A stretch of 64,000 nt of DNA from Streptomyces sp. NBC_01197 (GTDB taxonomy: Bacteria > Actinomycetota > Actinomycetes > Streptomycetales > Streptomycetaceae). The number at the start of each line of letters is the position of its first letter. Within the stretch, counting starts at the first letter, position 1. Under the pieces are notes generated by a model that was given only the letters and a program-made list of their open reading frames with translations, was not told the DNA's origin and did not search any database. The position numbers and the translations under genes are program-made. Positions 16,514-26,673 of this stretch are shown here, in pieces. The stretch is taken from NCBI RefSeq assembly GCF_036010505.1, contig NZ_CP108569.1, positions 2,978,001 to 3,042,000 of the forward strand, given 5' to 3'.

Positions 16514-19500
16514 TCAGACCTCTTCGACGCTGCTCGGCTCGCGCCGGGACAGGTCGATACCGAGCTCCTCCGCTGCACGGAAGACGTCCTCGTCCGTGTC
16601 GCGCATCTCGATGGACATGCCGTCCGAGGACAGCACCTCCACGTTGAGGCAGAGCGACTGCATCTCCTTGATGAGCACCTTGAAGGACTCGGGAATGCCG
16701 GGCTCGGGGATGTTCTCGCCCTTGACGATGGCCTCGTAGACCTTCACGCGGCCGGTCACGTCGTCGGACTTGATCGTCAGCAGCTCCTGGAGGGCGTACG
16801 CGGCGCCATAAGCCTCCAGCGCCCACACCTCCATCTCACCGAAGCGCTGTCCACCGAACTGAGCCTTACCACCCAGCGGCTGCTGGGTGATCATCGAGTA
16901 CGGACCGGTCGAGCGCGCGTGCAGCTTGTCGTCGACCAGGTGGTGGAGCTTGAGGATGTACATGTACCCGACCGAGACCGGGTCCGGGAAAGGCTCGCCG
17001 GAGCGGCCGTCGAACATCCGGGCCTTGCCGGACGGGAGGACCATGCGGTCACCGTCGCGGTTCGGGATGGTGGACTCGAAGAGACCGGAGATCTCGTCCT
17101 CGCGCGCACCGTCGAAGACCGGGGTGGCGACGTTGGTGCCGGGGGCCACATCGTCGGCGCCGATGGACTTGAGGCGCTCCATCCACTCCTCGTTGCCCTC
17201 GACCTTCCAGCCCTGGCTGGCGAGCCAGCCGAGGTGGATCTCCAGGACCTGGCCCGGGTTCATCCGGGACGGGACACCCAGCGGGTTGAGGATGATGTCG
17301 ACCGGCGTGCCGTCCTCCAGGAACGGCATGTCCTCGATCGGCAGGATCTTCGAGATGACGCCCTTGTTGCCGTGACGGCCGGCGAGCTTGTCACCGTCGG
17401 TGATCTTGCGCTTCTGCGCGACGTAGACGCGGACCAGCTGGTTCACGCCCGGCGGCAGCTCGTCGCCCTCTTCGCGGTCGAAGACGCGGACGCCGATGAC
17501 CTTGCCGATCTCACCGTGCGGCACCTTCAGCGAGGTGTCGCGCACTTCGCGCGCCTTCTCACCGAAGATCGCACGGAGCAGGCGCTCCTCCGGGGTGAGC
17601 TCGGTCTCGCCCTTGGGCGTGACCTTGCCGACCAGGATGTCGCCGGCGACGACGTCGGCACCGATACGGATGATGCCGCGCTCGTCGAGGTCGGCGAGGA
17701 CCTCTTCGGAGACGTTCGGGATGTCCCGGGTGATCTCCTCCGGGCCGAGCTTGGTGTCACGGGCGTCGACCTCGTGCTCCTCGATGTGGATCGAGGAGAG
17801 GACGTCGTCCTGCACGAGGCGCTGCGACAGGATGATCGCGTCCTCGTAGTTGTGACCCTCCCACGGCATGAAGGCGACAAGGAGGTTCTTGCCGAGCGCC
17901 ATCTCGCCGTTCTCGGTCGCGGGACCGTCGGCCAGCACCTGGCTCTCGATCACCCGGTCGCCCTCGTTGACGACGACCTTCTGGTTGACCGATGTGCCCT
18001 GGTTCGAGCGGGAGAACTTGGCGATGCGGTACGTCGAGTACGTGCCGTCGTCGTTGGCGATGGTGATGTAGTCCGCGGATACCTCCTGGACCACACCGTC
18101 CTTCTCCGCCTTGAGGACGTCACCGGCGTCGACCGCGCAGCGGTACTCCATGCCGGTGCCGACCAGCGGCGCCTCGGACTGGATCAGCGGCACGGCCTGA
18201 CGCATCATGTTCGCGCCCATGAGGGCACGGTTGGCGTCGTCGTGCTCGAGGAACGGGATCATGGCGGTCGCGACCGACACCATCTGGCGCGGCGAGACAT
18301 CCATGTAGTCGACGTCGTCGCCGGGGATGTAGTCGACCTCGCCACCACGACGGCGGACCAGGACGCGCGGTTCGGTGAACCGCATGTCCTCGGAGAGCGT
18401 CGCGTTGGCCTGGGCGATGACGAAGCGGTCTTCCTCATCGGCCGTCAGGTAGTCGACGTCGTCGGTGACGACCCCTTCGACGACCTTGCGGTACGGCGTC
18501 TCGACGAAGCCGAACGCGTTGACCCGGCCGTAGGAGGCGAGCGAACCGATCAGACCGATGTTCGGGCCTTCGGGCGTCTCGATCGGGCACATGCGTCCGT
18601 AGTGGGACGGGTGCACGTCACGGACCTCGAAGCCGGCCCGCTCACGGGAGAGACCACCCGGGCCAAGAGCCGACAGGCGGCGCTTGTGGGTGAGACCCGA
18701 CAGCGGGTTGTTCTGGTCCATGAACTGGGACAGCTGGCTGGTGCCGAAGAACTCCTTGATGGAGGCGACGACGGGCCGGATGTTGATCAGGGTCTGCGGC
18801 GTGATCGCCTCGACGTCCTGGGTCGTCATGCGCTCACGCACGACGCGCTCCATCCGGGCCAGGCCGGTACGGACCTGGTTCTGGATGAGCTCGCCGACAT
18901 TGCGCAGACGGCGGTTGCCGAAGTGGTCGATGTCGTCGGTCTCGACGACGATCTGACGGCCGGACTCGCCCACCGTCTCGGTCTCGCCCGCGTGCAGCTT
19001 GACCAGGTACTTGATGGTGGCGATGACGTCGTCGCTGGTGAGGACACCGGCGTCGAGCGGCTCGTCGGCGCCGAGCTTCTTGTTCACCTTGTAGCGGCCG
19101 ACCTTCGCGAGGTCGTAGCGCTTGGGGTTGAAGTAGAGGTTCTCGAGCAGCGTCTGAGCAGCCTCGCGGGTGGGCGGCTCGCCCGGTCGCAGCTTGCGGT
19201 AGATGTCGAGCAGTGCGTCGTCCTGGCCCTGGGTGTGGTCCTTCTCCAGGGTGGCGCGCATCGACTCGTACTCGCCGAACTCTTCAAGGATCTGCTCAGT
19301 GGTCCAGCCGAGAGCCTTGAGGAGGACGGTGACGGACTGCTTGCGCTTGCGGTCGATGCGGACACCGACCATGTCGCGCTTGTCGATCTCCATCTCCAGC
19401 CAGGCACCCCGGGACGGGATGATCTTGGCCGAGAAGATGTCCTTGTCGGACGTCTTGTCGATGGAGGAGTCGAAGTAGACACCGGGCGAACGGACCAGCT

Positions 19501-19996
19501 GCGACACCACGACACGCTCGGTGCCGTTGATGACGAACGTGCCCTTGTTGGTCATGAGCGGGAAGTCGCCCATGAAGACCGTCTGAGACTTGATCTCACC
19601 GGTCTCGTTGTTGGTGAACTCGGCCGTGACGAAGAGCGGCGCAGCGAACGTGAAGTCGCGGTCCTTGCACTCGTCGATCGAGTTCTTCGGGGGCTCGAAA
19701 CGGTGGTCGCGGAACGTCAGCGACATCGACCCCGAGAAGTCCTCGATAGGCGAGATCTCTTCGAAGATCTCTTCCAGACCGGACTTGGTGGGAACGTCCT
19801 GTCCGCTCTCGAGAGCGGCCTCGACGCGACCCTTCCAAGCGGCATTCCCGAGCAGCCAGTCAAAGCTCTCGGTCTGCAGCGCAAGGAGGTTCGGAACCTC
19901 GAGGGGCTCCCTGATCTTTGCAAAGGAGATGCGCAGCGGGGCGGTGCTGGCGCCGTTGTTCGTATTGGAGGTCGAGGCGTTGCGCGAGGCGGCCAA
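16514..19996 (-). CDS. rpoB: DNA-directed RNA polymerase subunit beta
   Basis: RNA polymerase beta subunit, 1160 aa. A TTG start at 19996 with GGAAGGA at 7 nt gives (M)[26 protein letters not shown], the Streptomyces N-terminus; the frame is open to a GTG at 20026, which has no such site. The rifampicin region [35 protein letters not shown] segment keeps the sensitive-type Q, D, S, H, R and S residues. The [21 protein letters not shown] segment and [29 protein letters not shown]-terminal region are intact. Confidence 0.97.
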   Translation of the reverse strand: MAASRNASTSNTNNGASTAPLRISFAKIREPLEVPNLLALQTESFDWLLGNAAWKGRVEAALESGQDVPTKSGLEEIFEEISPIEDFSGSMSLTFRDHRFEPPKNSIDECKDRDFTFAAPLFVTAEFTNNETGEIKSQTVFMGDFPLMTNKGTFVINGTERVVVSQLVRSPGVYFDSSIDKTSDKDIFSAKIIPSRGAWLEMEIDKRDMVGVRIDRKRKQSVTVLLKALGWTTEQILEEFGEYESMRATLEKDHTQGQDDALLDIYRKLRPGEPPTREAAQTLLENLYFNPKRYDLAKVGRYKVNKKLGADEPLDAGVLTSDDVIATIKYLVKLHAGETETVGESGRQIVVETDDIDHFGNRRLRNVGELIQNQVRTGLARMERVVRERMTTQDVEAITPQTLINIRPVVASIKEFFGTSQLSQFMDQNNPLSGLTHKRRLSALGPGGLSRERAGFEVRDVHPSHYGRMCPIETPEGPNIGLIGSLASYGRVNAFGFVETPYRKVVEGVVTDDVDYLTADEEDRFVIAQANATLSEDMRFTEPRVLVRRRGGEVDYIPGDDVDYMDVSPRQMVSVATAMIPFLEHDDANRALMGANMMRQAVPLIQSEAPLVGTGMEYRCAVDAGDVLKAEKDGVVQEVSADYITIANDDGTYSTYRIAKFSRSNQGTSVNQKVVVNEGDRVIESQVLADGPATENGEMALGKNLLVAFMPWEGHNYEDAIILSQRLVQDDVLSSIHIEEHEVDARDTKLGPEEITRDIPNVSEEVLADLDERGIIRIGADVVAGDILVGKVTPKGETELTPEERLLRAIFGEKAREVRDTSLKVPHGEIGKVIGVRVFDREEGDELPPGVNQLVRVYVAQKRKITDGDKLAGRHGNKGVISKILPIEDMPFLEDGTPVDIILNPLGVPSRMNPGQVLEIHLGWLASQGWKVEGNEEWMERLKSIGADDVAPGTNVATPVFDGAREDEISGLFESTIPNRDGDRMVLPSGKARMFDGRSGEPFPDPVSVGYMYILKLHHLVDDKLHARSTGPYSMITQQPLGGKAQFGGQRFGEMEVWALEAYGAAYALQELLTIKSDDVTGRVKVYEAIVKGENIPEPGIPESFKVLIKEMQSLCLNVEVLSSDGMSIEMRDTDEDVFRAAEELGIDLSRREPSSVEEV

Positions 19997-20157
19997 GAGG
20001 GGGTCCTTCCGAGGGCTCGGACTCACTACGCGCGTACCGGTCCCAAGCGGGGCACAGAGAGAGACATCCCAGGTCAGGGAGGGCAGTCGTCAATGCTCAA
20101 GCGTGGGCATGCCCCTGGTGACGGGCAGGAGGCAGCTAACAGGCAGCGCAAAGGGTC

Positions 20158-20186
20158 AGTGTAGCCACTGGGCTCACTGATGTCCA
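20158..20186 (-). promoter_or_regulatory. rpoBC promoter
   Basis: On the minus strand, -35 TGGACA (20181-20186) and -10 TACACT (20158-20163) are spaced 17 nt apart; each is one or two bases from consensus. The predicted start is near 20151, about 155 nt before the rpoB TTG. It sits downstream of the rplL terminator. Confidence 0.75.
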
Positions 20187-20461
20187 GAGCGGGTTCTGGG
20201 AGACCCTCATTCTTCTTCTCAACACCTGCGTCAAAGCTTCCCTCTTCGTCGCCGATCCATGCCTCGGATACGGATCGATGTGACGACGCGTCCTGAGAAT
20301 TGCGCGCTCCGTGCGGTTCGTCAAGGCCCCCCACCCCTCGGGGGTCGCCGTCAGCCGCACTGCCGGAGCGAGAGAAGCCACCTGGCCCGGCGCGCAACGA
20401 AGATCACCATACTCGTCACGGCGGGAAGAGCAAGGCAGGCAGGAGGGGCGTCAGGCACGCG

Positions 20462-20495
20462 GAAGGGCGACCACCCGGATGGGTGATCGCCCTTC
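20462..20495 (-). terminator. Terminator/attenuator downstream of rplL
   Basis: Near-perfect hairpin: GAAGGGCGA (20462-20470) / TCGCCCTTC (20487-20495), with an inner CACCC/GGGTG pairing around GGAT. It lies 54 nt past the rplL stop. As in other bacteria, it probably sets the excess of ribosomal protein over RNA polymerase transcripts. Confidence 0.8.
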
Positions 20496-20548
20496 GCTGT
20501 GCAGGTGTACGCCGAGGGCGTACGAGGGAGTCCGGGGACTCCCGGGTA

Positions 20549-20935
20549 TTACTTGACCTCGACCGAGGCGCCGGCGCCCTTGAGGGACTCGGCGGCCTTC
20601 TCAGCGGCCTCCTTGGCGACCTTCTCGAGGACGGGCTTCGGGGCGCCGTCCACGAGGTCCTTGGCCTCCTTGAGACCCAGCGAGGTCAGCTCACGCACGA
20701 CCTTGATGACCTGGATCTTCTTGTCGCCGGCACCGGTGAGGATGACGTCGAACTCGTCCTGCTCCTCAGCGGCCTCGGTGGCGCCGGCAGCGGCACCACC
20801 AGCGGCGGCTACGGCGACCGGGGCGGCAGCCTTGACGTCGAACTTCTCCTCGAAGGCCTTGACGAACTCGGAGAGCTCGATGAGGGTCAGGGTCTCGAAC
20901 TGCTCGAGCAGCTCGTCCTGGGACAGCTTCGCCAT
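20549..20935 (-). CDS. rplL: 50S ribosomal protein L7/L12
   Basis: Stalk protein that recruits translational GTPases. The product is 128 aa: N-terminal dimerisation helices ([32 protein letters not shown]), an Ala/Gly-rich hinge (residues about 36-56), and a C-terminal domain ([42 protein letters not shown]). It follows rplJ by 81 nt in the same transcript. Confidence 0.97.
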   Translation of the reverse strand: MAKLSQDELLEQFETLTLIELSEFVKAFEEKFDVKAAAPVAVAAAGGAAAGATEAAEEQDEFDVILTGAGDKKIQVIKVVRELTSLGLKEAKDLVDGAPKPVLEKVAKEAAEKAAESLKGAGASVEVK

Positions 20936-21016
20936 GATGGCGTCCTTCCACTTTTCGGCAGGTGCCGGATGTATATGACGGCGGGCGTACGGGGCCCGCT
21001 GCGACGCGAAGCCGAA

Positions 21017-21574
21017 TTACTCGGCGTCGGCCTCGGCGGGAGCCGGCGTACCGGCACCGCCCTGCTCGACCTTGGCGCGGAGGGCGTCCGCAGTGCGGAC
21101 GAACTCCGACAGCGGGGCCTGGAAAGTCGCCGCGGCCTTGGCCATCGACGCCTTGATTCCACCGGCCACCTTGGCGAGCAGAACCTCGCGGGACTCGAGG
21201 TCCGCGAGCTTCTTGATCTCATCCGCGGACAGCGCCTTACCATCAAGGACACCGCCCTTGATGACGAGGTTGGGGTTCTCCTTGGCGAAGTCACGAAGAC
21301 CCTTCGCCGACTCCACCGGGTCACCGGTGACGAAGGCAACCGCCGTCGGACCTGCGAACAGGTCGTCCAGCGTGTTGATCCCGGCCTCGTTGGCCGCGAT
21401 CTTGGTCAGCGTGTTCTTCACCACGGCGTACTGGGCGTTCTCACCGAGCGAACGGCGCAGCTGCTTGAGCTGGGCCACGGTGAGACCCCGGTACTCGGTC
21501 AGCACAGCGGCGTTCGAGCTGCGGAACTTGTCCGCCAGCTCGGCTACCGCGGCAGCCTTGTCGGGCCTTGCCAT
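21017..21574 (-). CDS. rplJ: 50S ribosomal protein L10
   Basis: Base of the L7/L12 stalk; with L12 it autoregulates its operon by binding its leader mRNA. The product is 185 aa starting [40 protein letters not shown]. The frame is open to 21880, but ATG 21574 has GGAAGGAGG at 10 nt and matches the family. The C-terminal helix ending in EADAE is where L12 dimers bind. Confidence 0.96.
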   Translation of the reverse strand: MARPDKAAAVAELADKFRSSNAAVLTEYRGLTVAQLKQLRRSLGENAQYAVVKNTLTKIAANEAGINTLDDLFAGPTAVAFVTGDPVESAKGLRDFAKENPNLVIKGGVLDGKALSADEIKKLADLESREVLLAKVAGGIKASMAKAAATFQAPLSEFVRTADALRAKVEQGGAGTPAPAEADAE

Positions 21575-21785
21575 AGAGCGTCGGCCTCCTTCCGGGTGAT
21601 GAGGACCGCTCAGAAGGGGCTGGACAGACGAAACGCCCCGGCACAGGTGCACGGGGCGCGAGCTCGACCGGACGAATCCGGGAGCACTTCCACGATCACC
21701 TGCGCGAGTCGCCCGCTTCCAGCGGATCCTTCGGCCACCGCGCCCTCTTACGAGCACACGGCAACGACCAGCGGTCTTTGGCTTC
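21575..21785 (-). ncRNA. L10-type autoregulatory leader (rplJ 5' UTR)
   Basis: About 210 nt separates the predicted start (near 21785) from the rplJ ATG. It includes the hairpin CGCCCC (21634-21639) / GGGGCG (21653-21658), followed on the minus strand by TTTCGTCTG, resembling an attenuator. Position and length fit the known L10 leader family, in which L10-(L12)4 binds a kink-turn; I have not folded it, so the exact L10 site is not assigned. Confidence 0.6.
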
Positions 21786-21791
21786 GTCGGA

Positions 21792-21821
21792 AGACTACGC
21801 GAACGGGGGCACGCCGAGCAA
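21792..21821 (-). promoter_or_regulatory. rplJ promoter
   Basis: On the minus strand, -35 TTGCTC (21816-21821) and -10 TAGTCT (21792-21797) have an 18-nt spacer. The predicted start gives a leader of about 210 nt, the length expected for an L10 leader. Confidence 0.65.
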
Positions 21822-22037
21822 ATCCGTTCCCCGGCAGCTGATTGAGCGCCCGGCTCAGGGGTACAGGGCGGCGTCTTCACCAGCGGCGCCTGAGACCTCC
21901 ATGAGCCGGGAGAGGTCCCGCGCCGTACCAGGGTGCCGCCGGGTGTACGTGATGCCCAGGGCGCCCCGTGACGCCGCCGATCCGGGCCACGGCGCCCTTG
22001 ACCCGGGTGCGCTTCTCCACGGGCCCACGCAAAGAAA

Positions 22038-22071
22038 CCGGGCCCGCACCTCCGGAGAGGTGCGGGCCCGG
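22038..22071 (-). terminator. Terminator downstream of rplA
   Basis: Perfect 15-bp stem, CCGGGCCCGCACCTC (22038-22052) / GAGGTGCGGGCCCGG (22057-22071), with a CGGA tetraloop; on the minus strand it is followed by TTTCTTTGC. It ends the rplK-rplA transcript before the rplJ promoter. Confidence 0.9.
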
Positions 22072-22114
22072 CTCACAGCACTCGTGTCCCGCGGCTGCCT
22101 GTCGATCCGGAGGA

Positions 22115-22837
22115 TCAGACGGCGGCCGGGTCCTCCTCGACGAGGAGGTTGCGGGTGCGGTTGGAGTCCAGCGGGATGCCGGGGCCCATCGTGGTGGCCA
22201 GCGTGGCCTTCTTGATGTAGCGGCCCTTGGCGGCCGACGGCTTCAGACGGAGGACTTCCTCCAGCGCGGCGGCGTAGTTCTCGACCAGCTTCGTCTCGTC
22301 GAAGGAGACCTTGCCGATGATGAAGTGCAGGTTCGAGTGCTTGTCGACGCGGAACTCGATCTTGCCGCCCTTGATGTCCGTGACGGCCTTCGTCACGTCC
22401 GGGGTGACCGTTCCGGTCTTCGGGTTCGGCATGAGCCCACGCGGACCGAGCACGCGGCCGAGGCGGCCGACCTTGCCCATGAGGTCCGGGGTGGCGACGA
22501 CGGCGTCGAAGTCCAGACGGCCCTTCGCCACCTCGTCGATGAGCTCGTCGGCGCCGACGATGTCGGCGCCCGCGGCCTCCGCGGCCGCAGCACGGTCACC
22601 GGTCGCGAAGACCAGGACCCGGGCGGTCTTGCCGGTGCCGTGCGGCAGGTTCACGGTGCCGCGGACCATCTGGTCGGCCTTGCGCGGGTCGACGCCCAGA
22701 CGCATGGCGACCTCGACGGTGCCGTCGAACTTGGTCGCGGAGGTGTCCTTGGCGAGGCGGACGGCTTCGAGCGGGGCGTACAGCTTGTCCGCGTCGACCT
22801 TGGCGTCCGCAGCGCGGAGAGTCTTGCTGCGCTTCAC
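22115..22837 (-). CDS. rplA: 50S ribosomal protein L1
   Basis: L1-stalk protein that moves deacylated tRNA out of the E site. The product is 240 aa with GTG 22837 after AGGAG at 5 nt, beginning (M)[24 protein letters not shown]. The L1 signature [39 protein letters not shown] is complete. The upstream part of the open frame (to 22894) lacks family residues and is leader between rplK and rplA. Confidence 0.96.
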   Translation of the reverse strand: MKRSKTLRAADAKVDADKLYAPLEAVRLAKDTSATKFDGTVEVAMRLGVDPRKADQMVRGTVNLPHGTGKTARVLVFATGDRAAAAEAAGADIVGADELIDEVAKGRLDFDAVVATPDLMGKVGRLGRVLGPRGLMPNPKTGTVTPDVTKAVTDIKGGKIEFRVDKHSNLHFIIGKVSFDETKLVENYAAALEEVLRLKPSAAKGRYIKKATLATTMGPGIPLDSNRTRNLLVEEDPAAV

Positions 22838-22916
22838 TTCTGCTCCTAGATGGGGAGTGGGAGTCGTGGTGCGGGCCGGCGCTGGCCCTGCCACTGTGGT
22901 GCGGAGGGGGGCTTGA

Positions 22917-23351
22917 TCAGCCCTCGACCGTGACGCCCATGGAACGGGCGGTGCCGGCGATGATCTTGGCCGCGGCCTCGATGTCGTTGGCGTTCAGGTC
23001 GGGCATCTTGGTCGTGGCGATCTCGCGGACCTGCTCGCCGGTGAGCTTGGCGACCTTGGTCTTGTGCGGCTCGCCGGAGCCCTTCTCCACGCCCGCGGCC
23101 TTGAGGATCAGCTTCGCGGCCGGCGGGGTCTTGGTGATGAAGGTGAAGGAGCGGTCCTCGTAGACCGTGATCTCCACCGGCACGACCATGCCACGCTGCG
23201 ACTCGGTCGCGGCGTTGTAGGCCTTGCAGAACTCCATGATGTTGACGCCGTGCTGGCCCAGCGCGGGGCCGACCGGCGGAGCCGGGTTGGCCGCGCCGGC
23301 CTTGATCTGGAGCTTGATAAGCCCCGTGACCTTCTTCTTCTTGGGAGGCAT
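22917..23351 (-). CDS. rplK: 50S ribosomal protein L11
   Basis: GTPase-associated-centre protein; binding site of thiopeptides and needed for RelA activation. The product is 144 aa, with the family core [34 protein letters not shown] near the N-terminus and the C-terminal rRNA-binding domain ending [29 protein letters not shown]. The conserved proline pair PAPPVGP is intact. It is followed by rplA, 79 nt away. Confidence 0.97.
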   Translation of the reverse strand: MPPKKKKVTGLIKLQIKAGAANPAPPVGPALGQHGVNIMEFCKAYNAATESQRGMVVPVEITVYEDRSFTFITKTPPAAKLILKAAGVEKGSGEPHKTKVAKLTGEQVREIATTKMPDLNANDIEAAAKIIAGTARSMGVTVEG

Positions 23352-23420
23352 TGCTCTCTCCGGGTCCTAGTGAGAGTGTTTCGCCGCCATCCGGTCATCC
23401 GGACGGAGGCATACCGCGCA

Positions 23421-23448
23421 ACGATAACGGGTATAGCTGCGCGACCAA
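23421..23448 (-). promoter_or_regulatory. Candidate rplK promoter
   Basis: On the minus strand, TTGGTC (23443-23448) and TATCGT (23421-23426) are spaced 16 nt apart, just after the nusG terminator and about 65 nt upstream of rplK. The location makes sense for a separate rplKA promoter, but the -35 match is only fair. Confidence 0.4.
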
Positions 23449-23451
23449 AAA

Positions 23452-23519
23452 CCAAGCAGGTCAGACGGTCCCCCGCAGGCGGGAGGTACCCCCTGCGTGA
23501 GCCGGTCTGACCTGCTTGG
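23452..23519 (-). terminator. Terminator downstream of nusG
   Basis: Long inverted repeat, CCAAGCAGGTCAGAC (23452-23466) / GTCTGACCTGCTTGG (23505-23519), 15 bp perfect, with a GC-rich 38-nt internal region that can fold further. It is 42 nt beyond the nusG stop; the minus-strand continuation is TTTTTGG. Confidence 0.9.
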
Positions 23520-23560
23520 AAGGCGTGTGTTCCAGAAGCCTCAGAAGCTCCGGGGAACTG

Positions 23561-24466
23561 CTAGTTCTTCTGGATCTGGTCGAAGCTGAGCTCGACCGGG
23601 GTCTCGCGGCCGAAGATCTCGACGAGGCCCTTGACCTTCTTCGAGTCGGCGTTGATCTCGTTGATCGTCGCCTGGAGCGTCGCGAACGGGCCGTCGGTGA
23701 CGGTGACCGAGTCGCCGACCTCGAAGTCGAGCACTTGGACCTCGACCTTGCGGGCCGGAGCCGGCTTGCCCTCGGCCTCGGCGGCCTCGCGGGCGGCCTT
23801 CTCCTCGGCCTCCGGGGCGAGCATCTTGACGATCTCGTCCAGGGTCAGCGGGTACGGGTCGTAGGCGTTGCCGACGAAGCCGGTGACTCCGGGGGTGTTG
23901 CGGACGACGCCCCAGGACTCGTTGGTGAGGTCCATGCGGACCAGGACGTAACCGGGAAGCTTGTTCTGGCGGACGTTCTTGCGCTCGCCGTTCTTGATCT
24001 GGACGATCTCTTCCTCGGGCACTTCGGCCTGGTAGATGAACTCCTCGACGTTCAGCGAGACGGCGCGCTGCTCCAGGTTGGCCTTCACACGCTTCTCGTA
24101 ACCGGCGTACGTGTGGATGACGTACCACTCGCCGGGCAGACCTCGGAGCTCCTGGCGCAGGGCCTCGACCGGGTCGACCGGGGGAACGTCGGCGGCCTCT
24201 TCGGCAGCCTCCTCGTCCTCGGCCTCTTCAGCGGCGTCCTCGACCTCGGCGGCGGCTTCGGCGTCCTCGGCGGACTCCGCCACGGCCACGGCCTCGTCCT
24301 CGGTGTGCACAGCGGACTCTTCGGCGGGCTGACCGGCGACGGCATCGGCAGCTTCGGCCTGGTCCGGCTCCACAGCGTCTGCCGCCTCGACGATGTCGAG
24401 CTCGTCCTCTGCGGACTCGAAGCTTTCGCCCGGCTCGACGGCCTCGTTCAGGTTCGGGTCAGACAC
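23561..24466 (-). CDS. nusG: Transcription termination/antitermination protein NusG
   Basis: RNA polymerase-associated elongation factor linking transcription with Rho or ribosomal S10. The product is 301 aa. Residues 1 to about 115 form a very acidic Glu/Ala-rich extension seen in Streptomyces NusG. The NGN domain follows ([23 protein letters not shown], then [30 protein letters not shown]), and the C-terminal KOW domain is [27 protein letters not shown] 24466 has GGAAGAAG at 8 nt and gives (M)[12 protein letters not shown]. It is downstream of secE. Confidence 0.95.
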   Translation of the reverse strand: MSDPNLNEAVEPGESFESAEDELDIVEAADAVEPDQAEAADAVAGQPAEESAVHTEDEAVAVAESAEDAEAAAEVEDAAEEAEDEEAAEEAADVPPVDPVEALRQELRGLPGEWYVIHTYAGYEKRVKANLEQRAVSLNVEEFIYQAEVPEEEIVQIKNGERKNVRQNKLPGYVLVRMDLTNESWGVVRNTPGVTGFVGNAYDPYPLTLDEIVKMLAPEAEEKAAREAAEAEGKPAPARKVEVQVLDFEVGDSVTVTDGPFATLQATINEINADSKKVKGLVEIFGRETPVELSFDQIQKN

Positions 24467-24540
24467 GGTGGCTGCTTCTTCCTGGATACAAATCGGGTGG
24501 AACATGCGAAAAAGACGCCGCTCCCGGCGCCTTTCGCGGA

Positions 24541-24825
24541 TCAGCCAAAGACGTACTTGGCGGCCTGGTTGAACCCATAGTCAATCACGGTCACGATGCC
24601 GATCATGATGACGACGAAAACGATCACTACGGAGGTGTAGGTCGAGAGCTGGCTACGAGTCGGCCAGACGACCTTGCGCAGTTCCGCGACGATCTGGCGG
24701 TAGAAGAGCGCGAGGCGGCCGAAGGGACCCTTCTTGCCGCGCTTCCCGCCCTTGCGTGCCTTCTTCGACTCCGGCGCTTCATCCTGCGCATCAGGCACGT
24801 CGATGGAGCCGACGGCGTCCGTCAC
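24541..24825 (-). CDS. secE: Preprotein translocase subunit SecE
   Basis: Essential SecYEG channel subunit. The product is 94 aa: a charged cytoplasmic N-terminus ([13 protein letters not shown]), the amphipathic helix [20 protein letters not shown] with the WPT motif, and one transmembrane helix (about residues 66-86). GTG 24825 follows AGGTGAGA. tRNA-Trp is 107 nt upstream and nusG 74 nt downstream, the widespread bacterial order. Confidence 0.95.
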   Translation of the reverse strand: MTDAVGSIDVPDAQDEAPESKKARKGGKRGKKGPFGRLALFYRQIVAELRKVVWPTRSQLSTYTSVVIVFVVIMIGIVTVIDYGFNQAAKYVFG

Positions 24826-24932
24826 GATCTCTCACCTGATTCCGGGTCGTGGCCGTGCCGCGCCCGGTGGAGCCGCACGGCGGTGCATAGATGTACGTAC
24901 ATGCGCACACAGCCTGGCGAAGGTGTGTGTAG

Positions 24933-25005
24933 CAGGGCCGGAGGGACTTGAACCCCCAACCGCTGGTTTTGGAGACCAGTGCTCTACCAATTGAGCTACG
25001 ACCCT
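24933..25005 (-). tRNA. tRNA-Trp (CCA)
   Basis: 73-nt cloverleaf. The acceptor AGGGTCG pairs with CGGCCCT plus discriminator G. The D-arm is AGCTCAATTGGTAGAGC. The anticodon stem-loop CTGGT-CTCCAAA-ACCAG has anticodon CCA, and the T-arm contains GGTTCAAGTCC. No CCA is encoded. A -10-like TAGGTT lies 14-19 nt upstream of its 5' end (25019-25024), without a good -35. Confidence 0.97.
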
Positions 25006-25286
25006 TTGTGGTTCCCCCAACCTACCGCATCCGACCGGGTGCACGGAGTGCGCTCGGCGGGACGGTTGGTGGAGGCCAACGACGAGTGAGTGTACGTGGT
25101 CGGGGGCCTGACGTCGAACAGCTTCGGCCGGGGCGGTCCACGGCCGGCCTGTGTCTTCCGGTTCCGGCCCGGTTCCCGCTCGGTGTACGGCCGTTGCCCG
25201 GCCGGGTGTCCGGACCGGTGTCCAGCGGTGTCCGCCCATCGAAACCTGTGTGCCGAGTCCGTTTGCGGTCTGGGACCATGGGCCCC

Positions 25287-26513
25287 ATGAGCGCCGCAAC
25301 TCCTCCGACCGAGCGCAGGGTGTCCGCCCGCATCGGTGCCATCTCCGAGTCCGCCACCCTGGCCGTCGACGCCAAGGCGAAGGCCCTGAAGGCCGCCGGG
25401 CGTCCGGTGATCGGCTTCGGTGCCGGTGAGCCCGACTTCCCCACGCCCGGCTACATCGTCGAGGCCGCGATCGAGGCCTGCCGCAACCCGAAGTACCACC
25501 GCTACACTCCGGCCGGCGGGCTCCCCGAGCTCAAGGCCGCCATCGCCGCGAAGACCCTGCGCGACTCCGGTTACGAGGTCGAGGCCTCCCAGGTGCTCGT
25601 CACCAACGGCGGCAAGCAGGCCATCTACCAGGCGTTCGCCGCGATCCTCGACCCGGGCGACGAGGTCATCGTCCCGGCTCCGTACTGGACCACGTACCCG
25701 GAGTCGATCCGCCTCGCGGGCGGTGTCCCGGTCGAGGTCGTCGCCGACGAGACCACCGGCTACCGGGTCTCCGTCGAGCAGCTGGAGGCCGCCCGTACGG
25801 AGCGGACCAAGGTCGTCCTCTTCGTCTCGCCCTCCAACCCGACGGGCGCCGTCTACAGCCCCGCCGACACCGAGGCCATCGGCCGCTGGGCCGTCGAGCA
25901 CGGCCTGTGGATGATGACGGACGAGATCTACGAGCACTTGGTCTACGGCGACGCCGAGTTCACCTCGCTGCCCGCCGTCGTGCCCGAGCTGCGCGACAAG
26001 TGCATCGTGGTCAACGGCGTGGCCAAGACGTACGCCATGACCGGCTGGCGCGTGGGGTGGATCATCGGCCCGAAGGACGTCGTGAAGGCCGCGACCAACC
26101 TCCAGTCGCACGCCACCTCCAACGTCTCCAACGTCTCGCAGATGGCCGCGCTCGCCGCGGTGTCGGGGAACCTGGACGCGGTCGACGAGATGCGCACCGC
26201 CTTCGACCGGCGCCGCAGGACCATCGTGCGGATGCTCAACGAGATCGACGGCGTGCTCTGCCCGGAGCCGGAGGGCGCGTTCTACGCGTACCCGTCGGTC
26301 AAGGGGCTCATCGGCAAGGAGATCCGCGGCAAGCGCCCGCAGAGCTCGGTGGAGCTGGCCGCGCTGATCCTGGACGAGGTCGAGGTCGCCGTGGTGCCCG
26401 GTGAGGCGTTCGGCACCCCCGGTTACCTGCGTCTGTCGTACGCGCTCGGTGATGAGGACCTGGTCGAGGGCGTCTCCCGGGTCCAGAAGCTGCTGGCCGA
26501 GGCGACCGACTGA
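25287..26513 (+). CDS. Pyridoxal-phosphate aminotransferase, aspartate aminotransferase type
   Basis: Fold-type I aminotransferase, about 408 aa, most likely aspartate:2-oxoglutarate transaminase of amino-acid and TCA metabolism. Visible features are the N-terminal [29 protein letters not shown], the substrate-side NPTGAVY and [10 protein letters not shown], and the PLP-lysine segment [17 protein letters not shown]. The conserved Arg near the C-terminus is in [20 protein letters not shown] 25278 is an alternative start three codons upstream; neither has a strong Shine-Dalgarno. Substrate assignment is by family resemblance. Confidence 0.9.
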   Translation: MSAATPPTERRVSARIGAISESATLAVDAKAKALKAAGRPVIGFGAGEPDFPTPGYIVEAAIEACRNPKYHRYTPAGGLPELKAAIAAKTLRDSGYEVEASQVLVTNGGKQAIYQAFAAILDPGDEVIVPAPYWTTYPESIRLAGGVPVEVVADETTGYRVSVEQLEAARTERTKVVLFVSPSNPTGAVYSPADTEAIGRWAVEHGLWMMTDEIYEHLVYGDAEFTSLPAVVPELRDKCIVVNGVAKTYAMTGWRVGWIIGPKDVVKAATNLQSHATSNVSNVSQMAALAAVSGNLDAVDEMRTAFDRRRRTIVRMLNEIDGVLCPEPEGAFYAYPSVKGLIGKEIRGKRPQSSVELAALILDEVEVAVVPGEAFGTPGYLRLSYALGDEDLVEGVSRVQKLLAEATD

Positions 26514-26570
26514 CCGGACGGGCCGCACGCGCCCGTCCGACAGCTACGGCACGTACAGCACACAAGGAAT

Positions 26571-26602
26571 GGGTCTCCGGTTCTCCACCGGAGGCCCGTT
26601 TC
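26571..26602 (+). terminator. Terminator downstream of the aminotransferase gene
   Basis: Stem GGGTCTCCGG (26571-26580) / CCGGAGGCCC (26588-26597) with one G-T wobble, followed by GTTTCTTCG. It lies 58 nt after the stop codon. Confidence 0.75.
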
Positions 26603-26673
26603 TTCGTTCGGTCGCCTCCTCGTTGGGGGAAAGCGGCTACCGGTGCGGCGGGTCCGTGCGGCAGGATCCTTGG

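Larger units (their letters stand above)
19997..20548 (-). other. rplL-rpoB intergenic region, 552 nt
   Basis: The region contains the rplL terminator (20462-20495) and the rpoB promoter (20158-20186), with about 160 nt of untranslated rpoB leader. Between them (20187-20461) nothing further is recognised. The combination shows that rpoBC has a transcription unit of its own, with only read-through from rplJL. Confidence 0.6.

Noticed and set aside
16919..20164. Plus-strand open frame of 1081 codons opposite rpoB
   Set aside because: Antisense shadow of rpoB; the composition is low-complexity Asp/Val/Arg/Leu typical of reversed codons.
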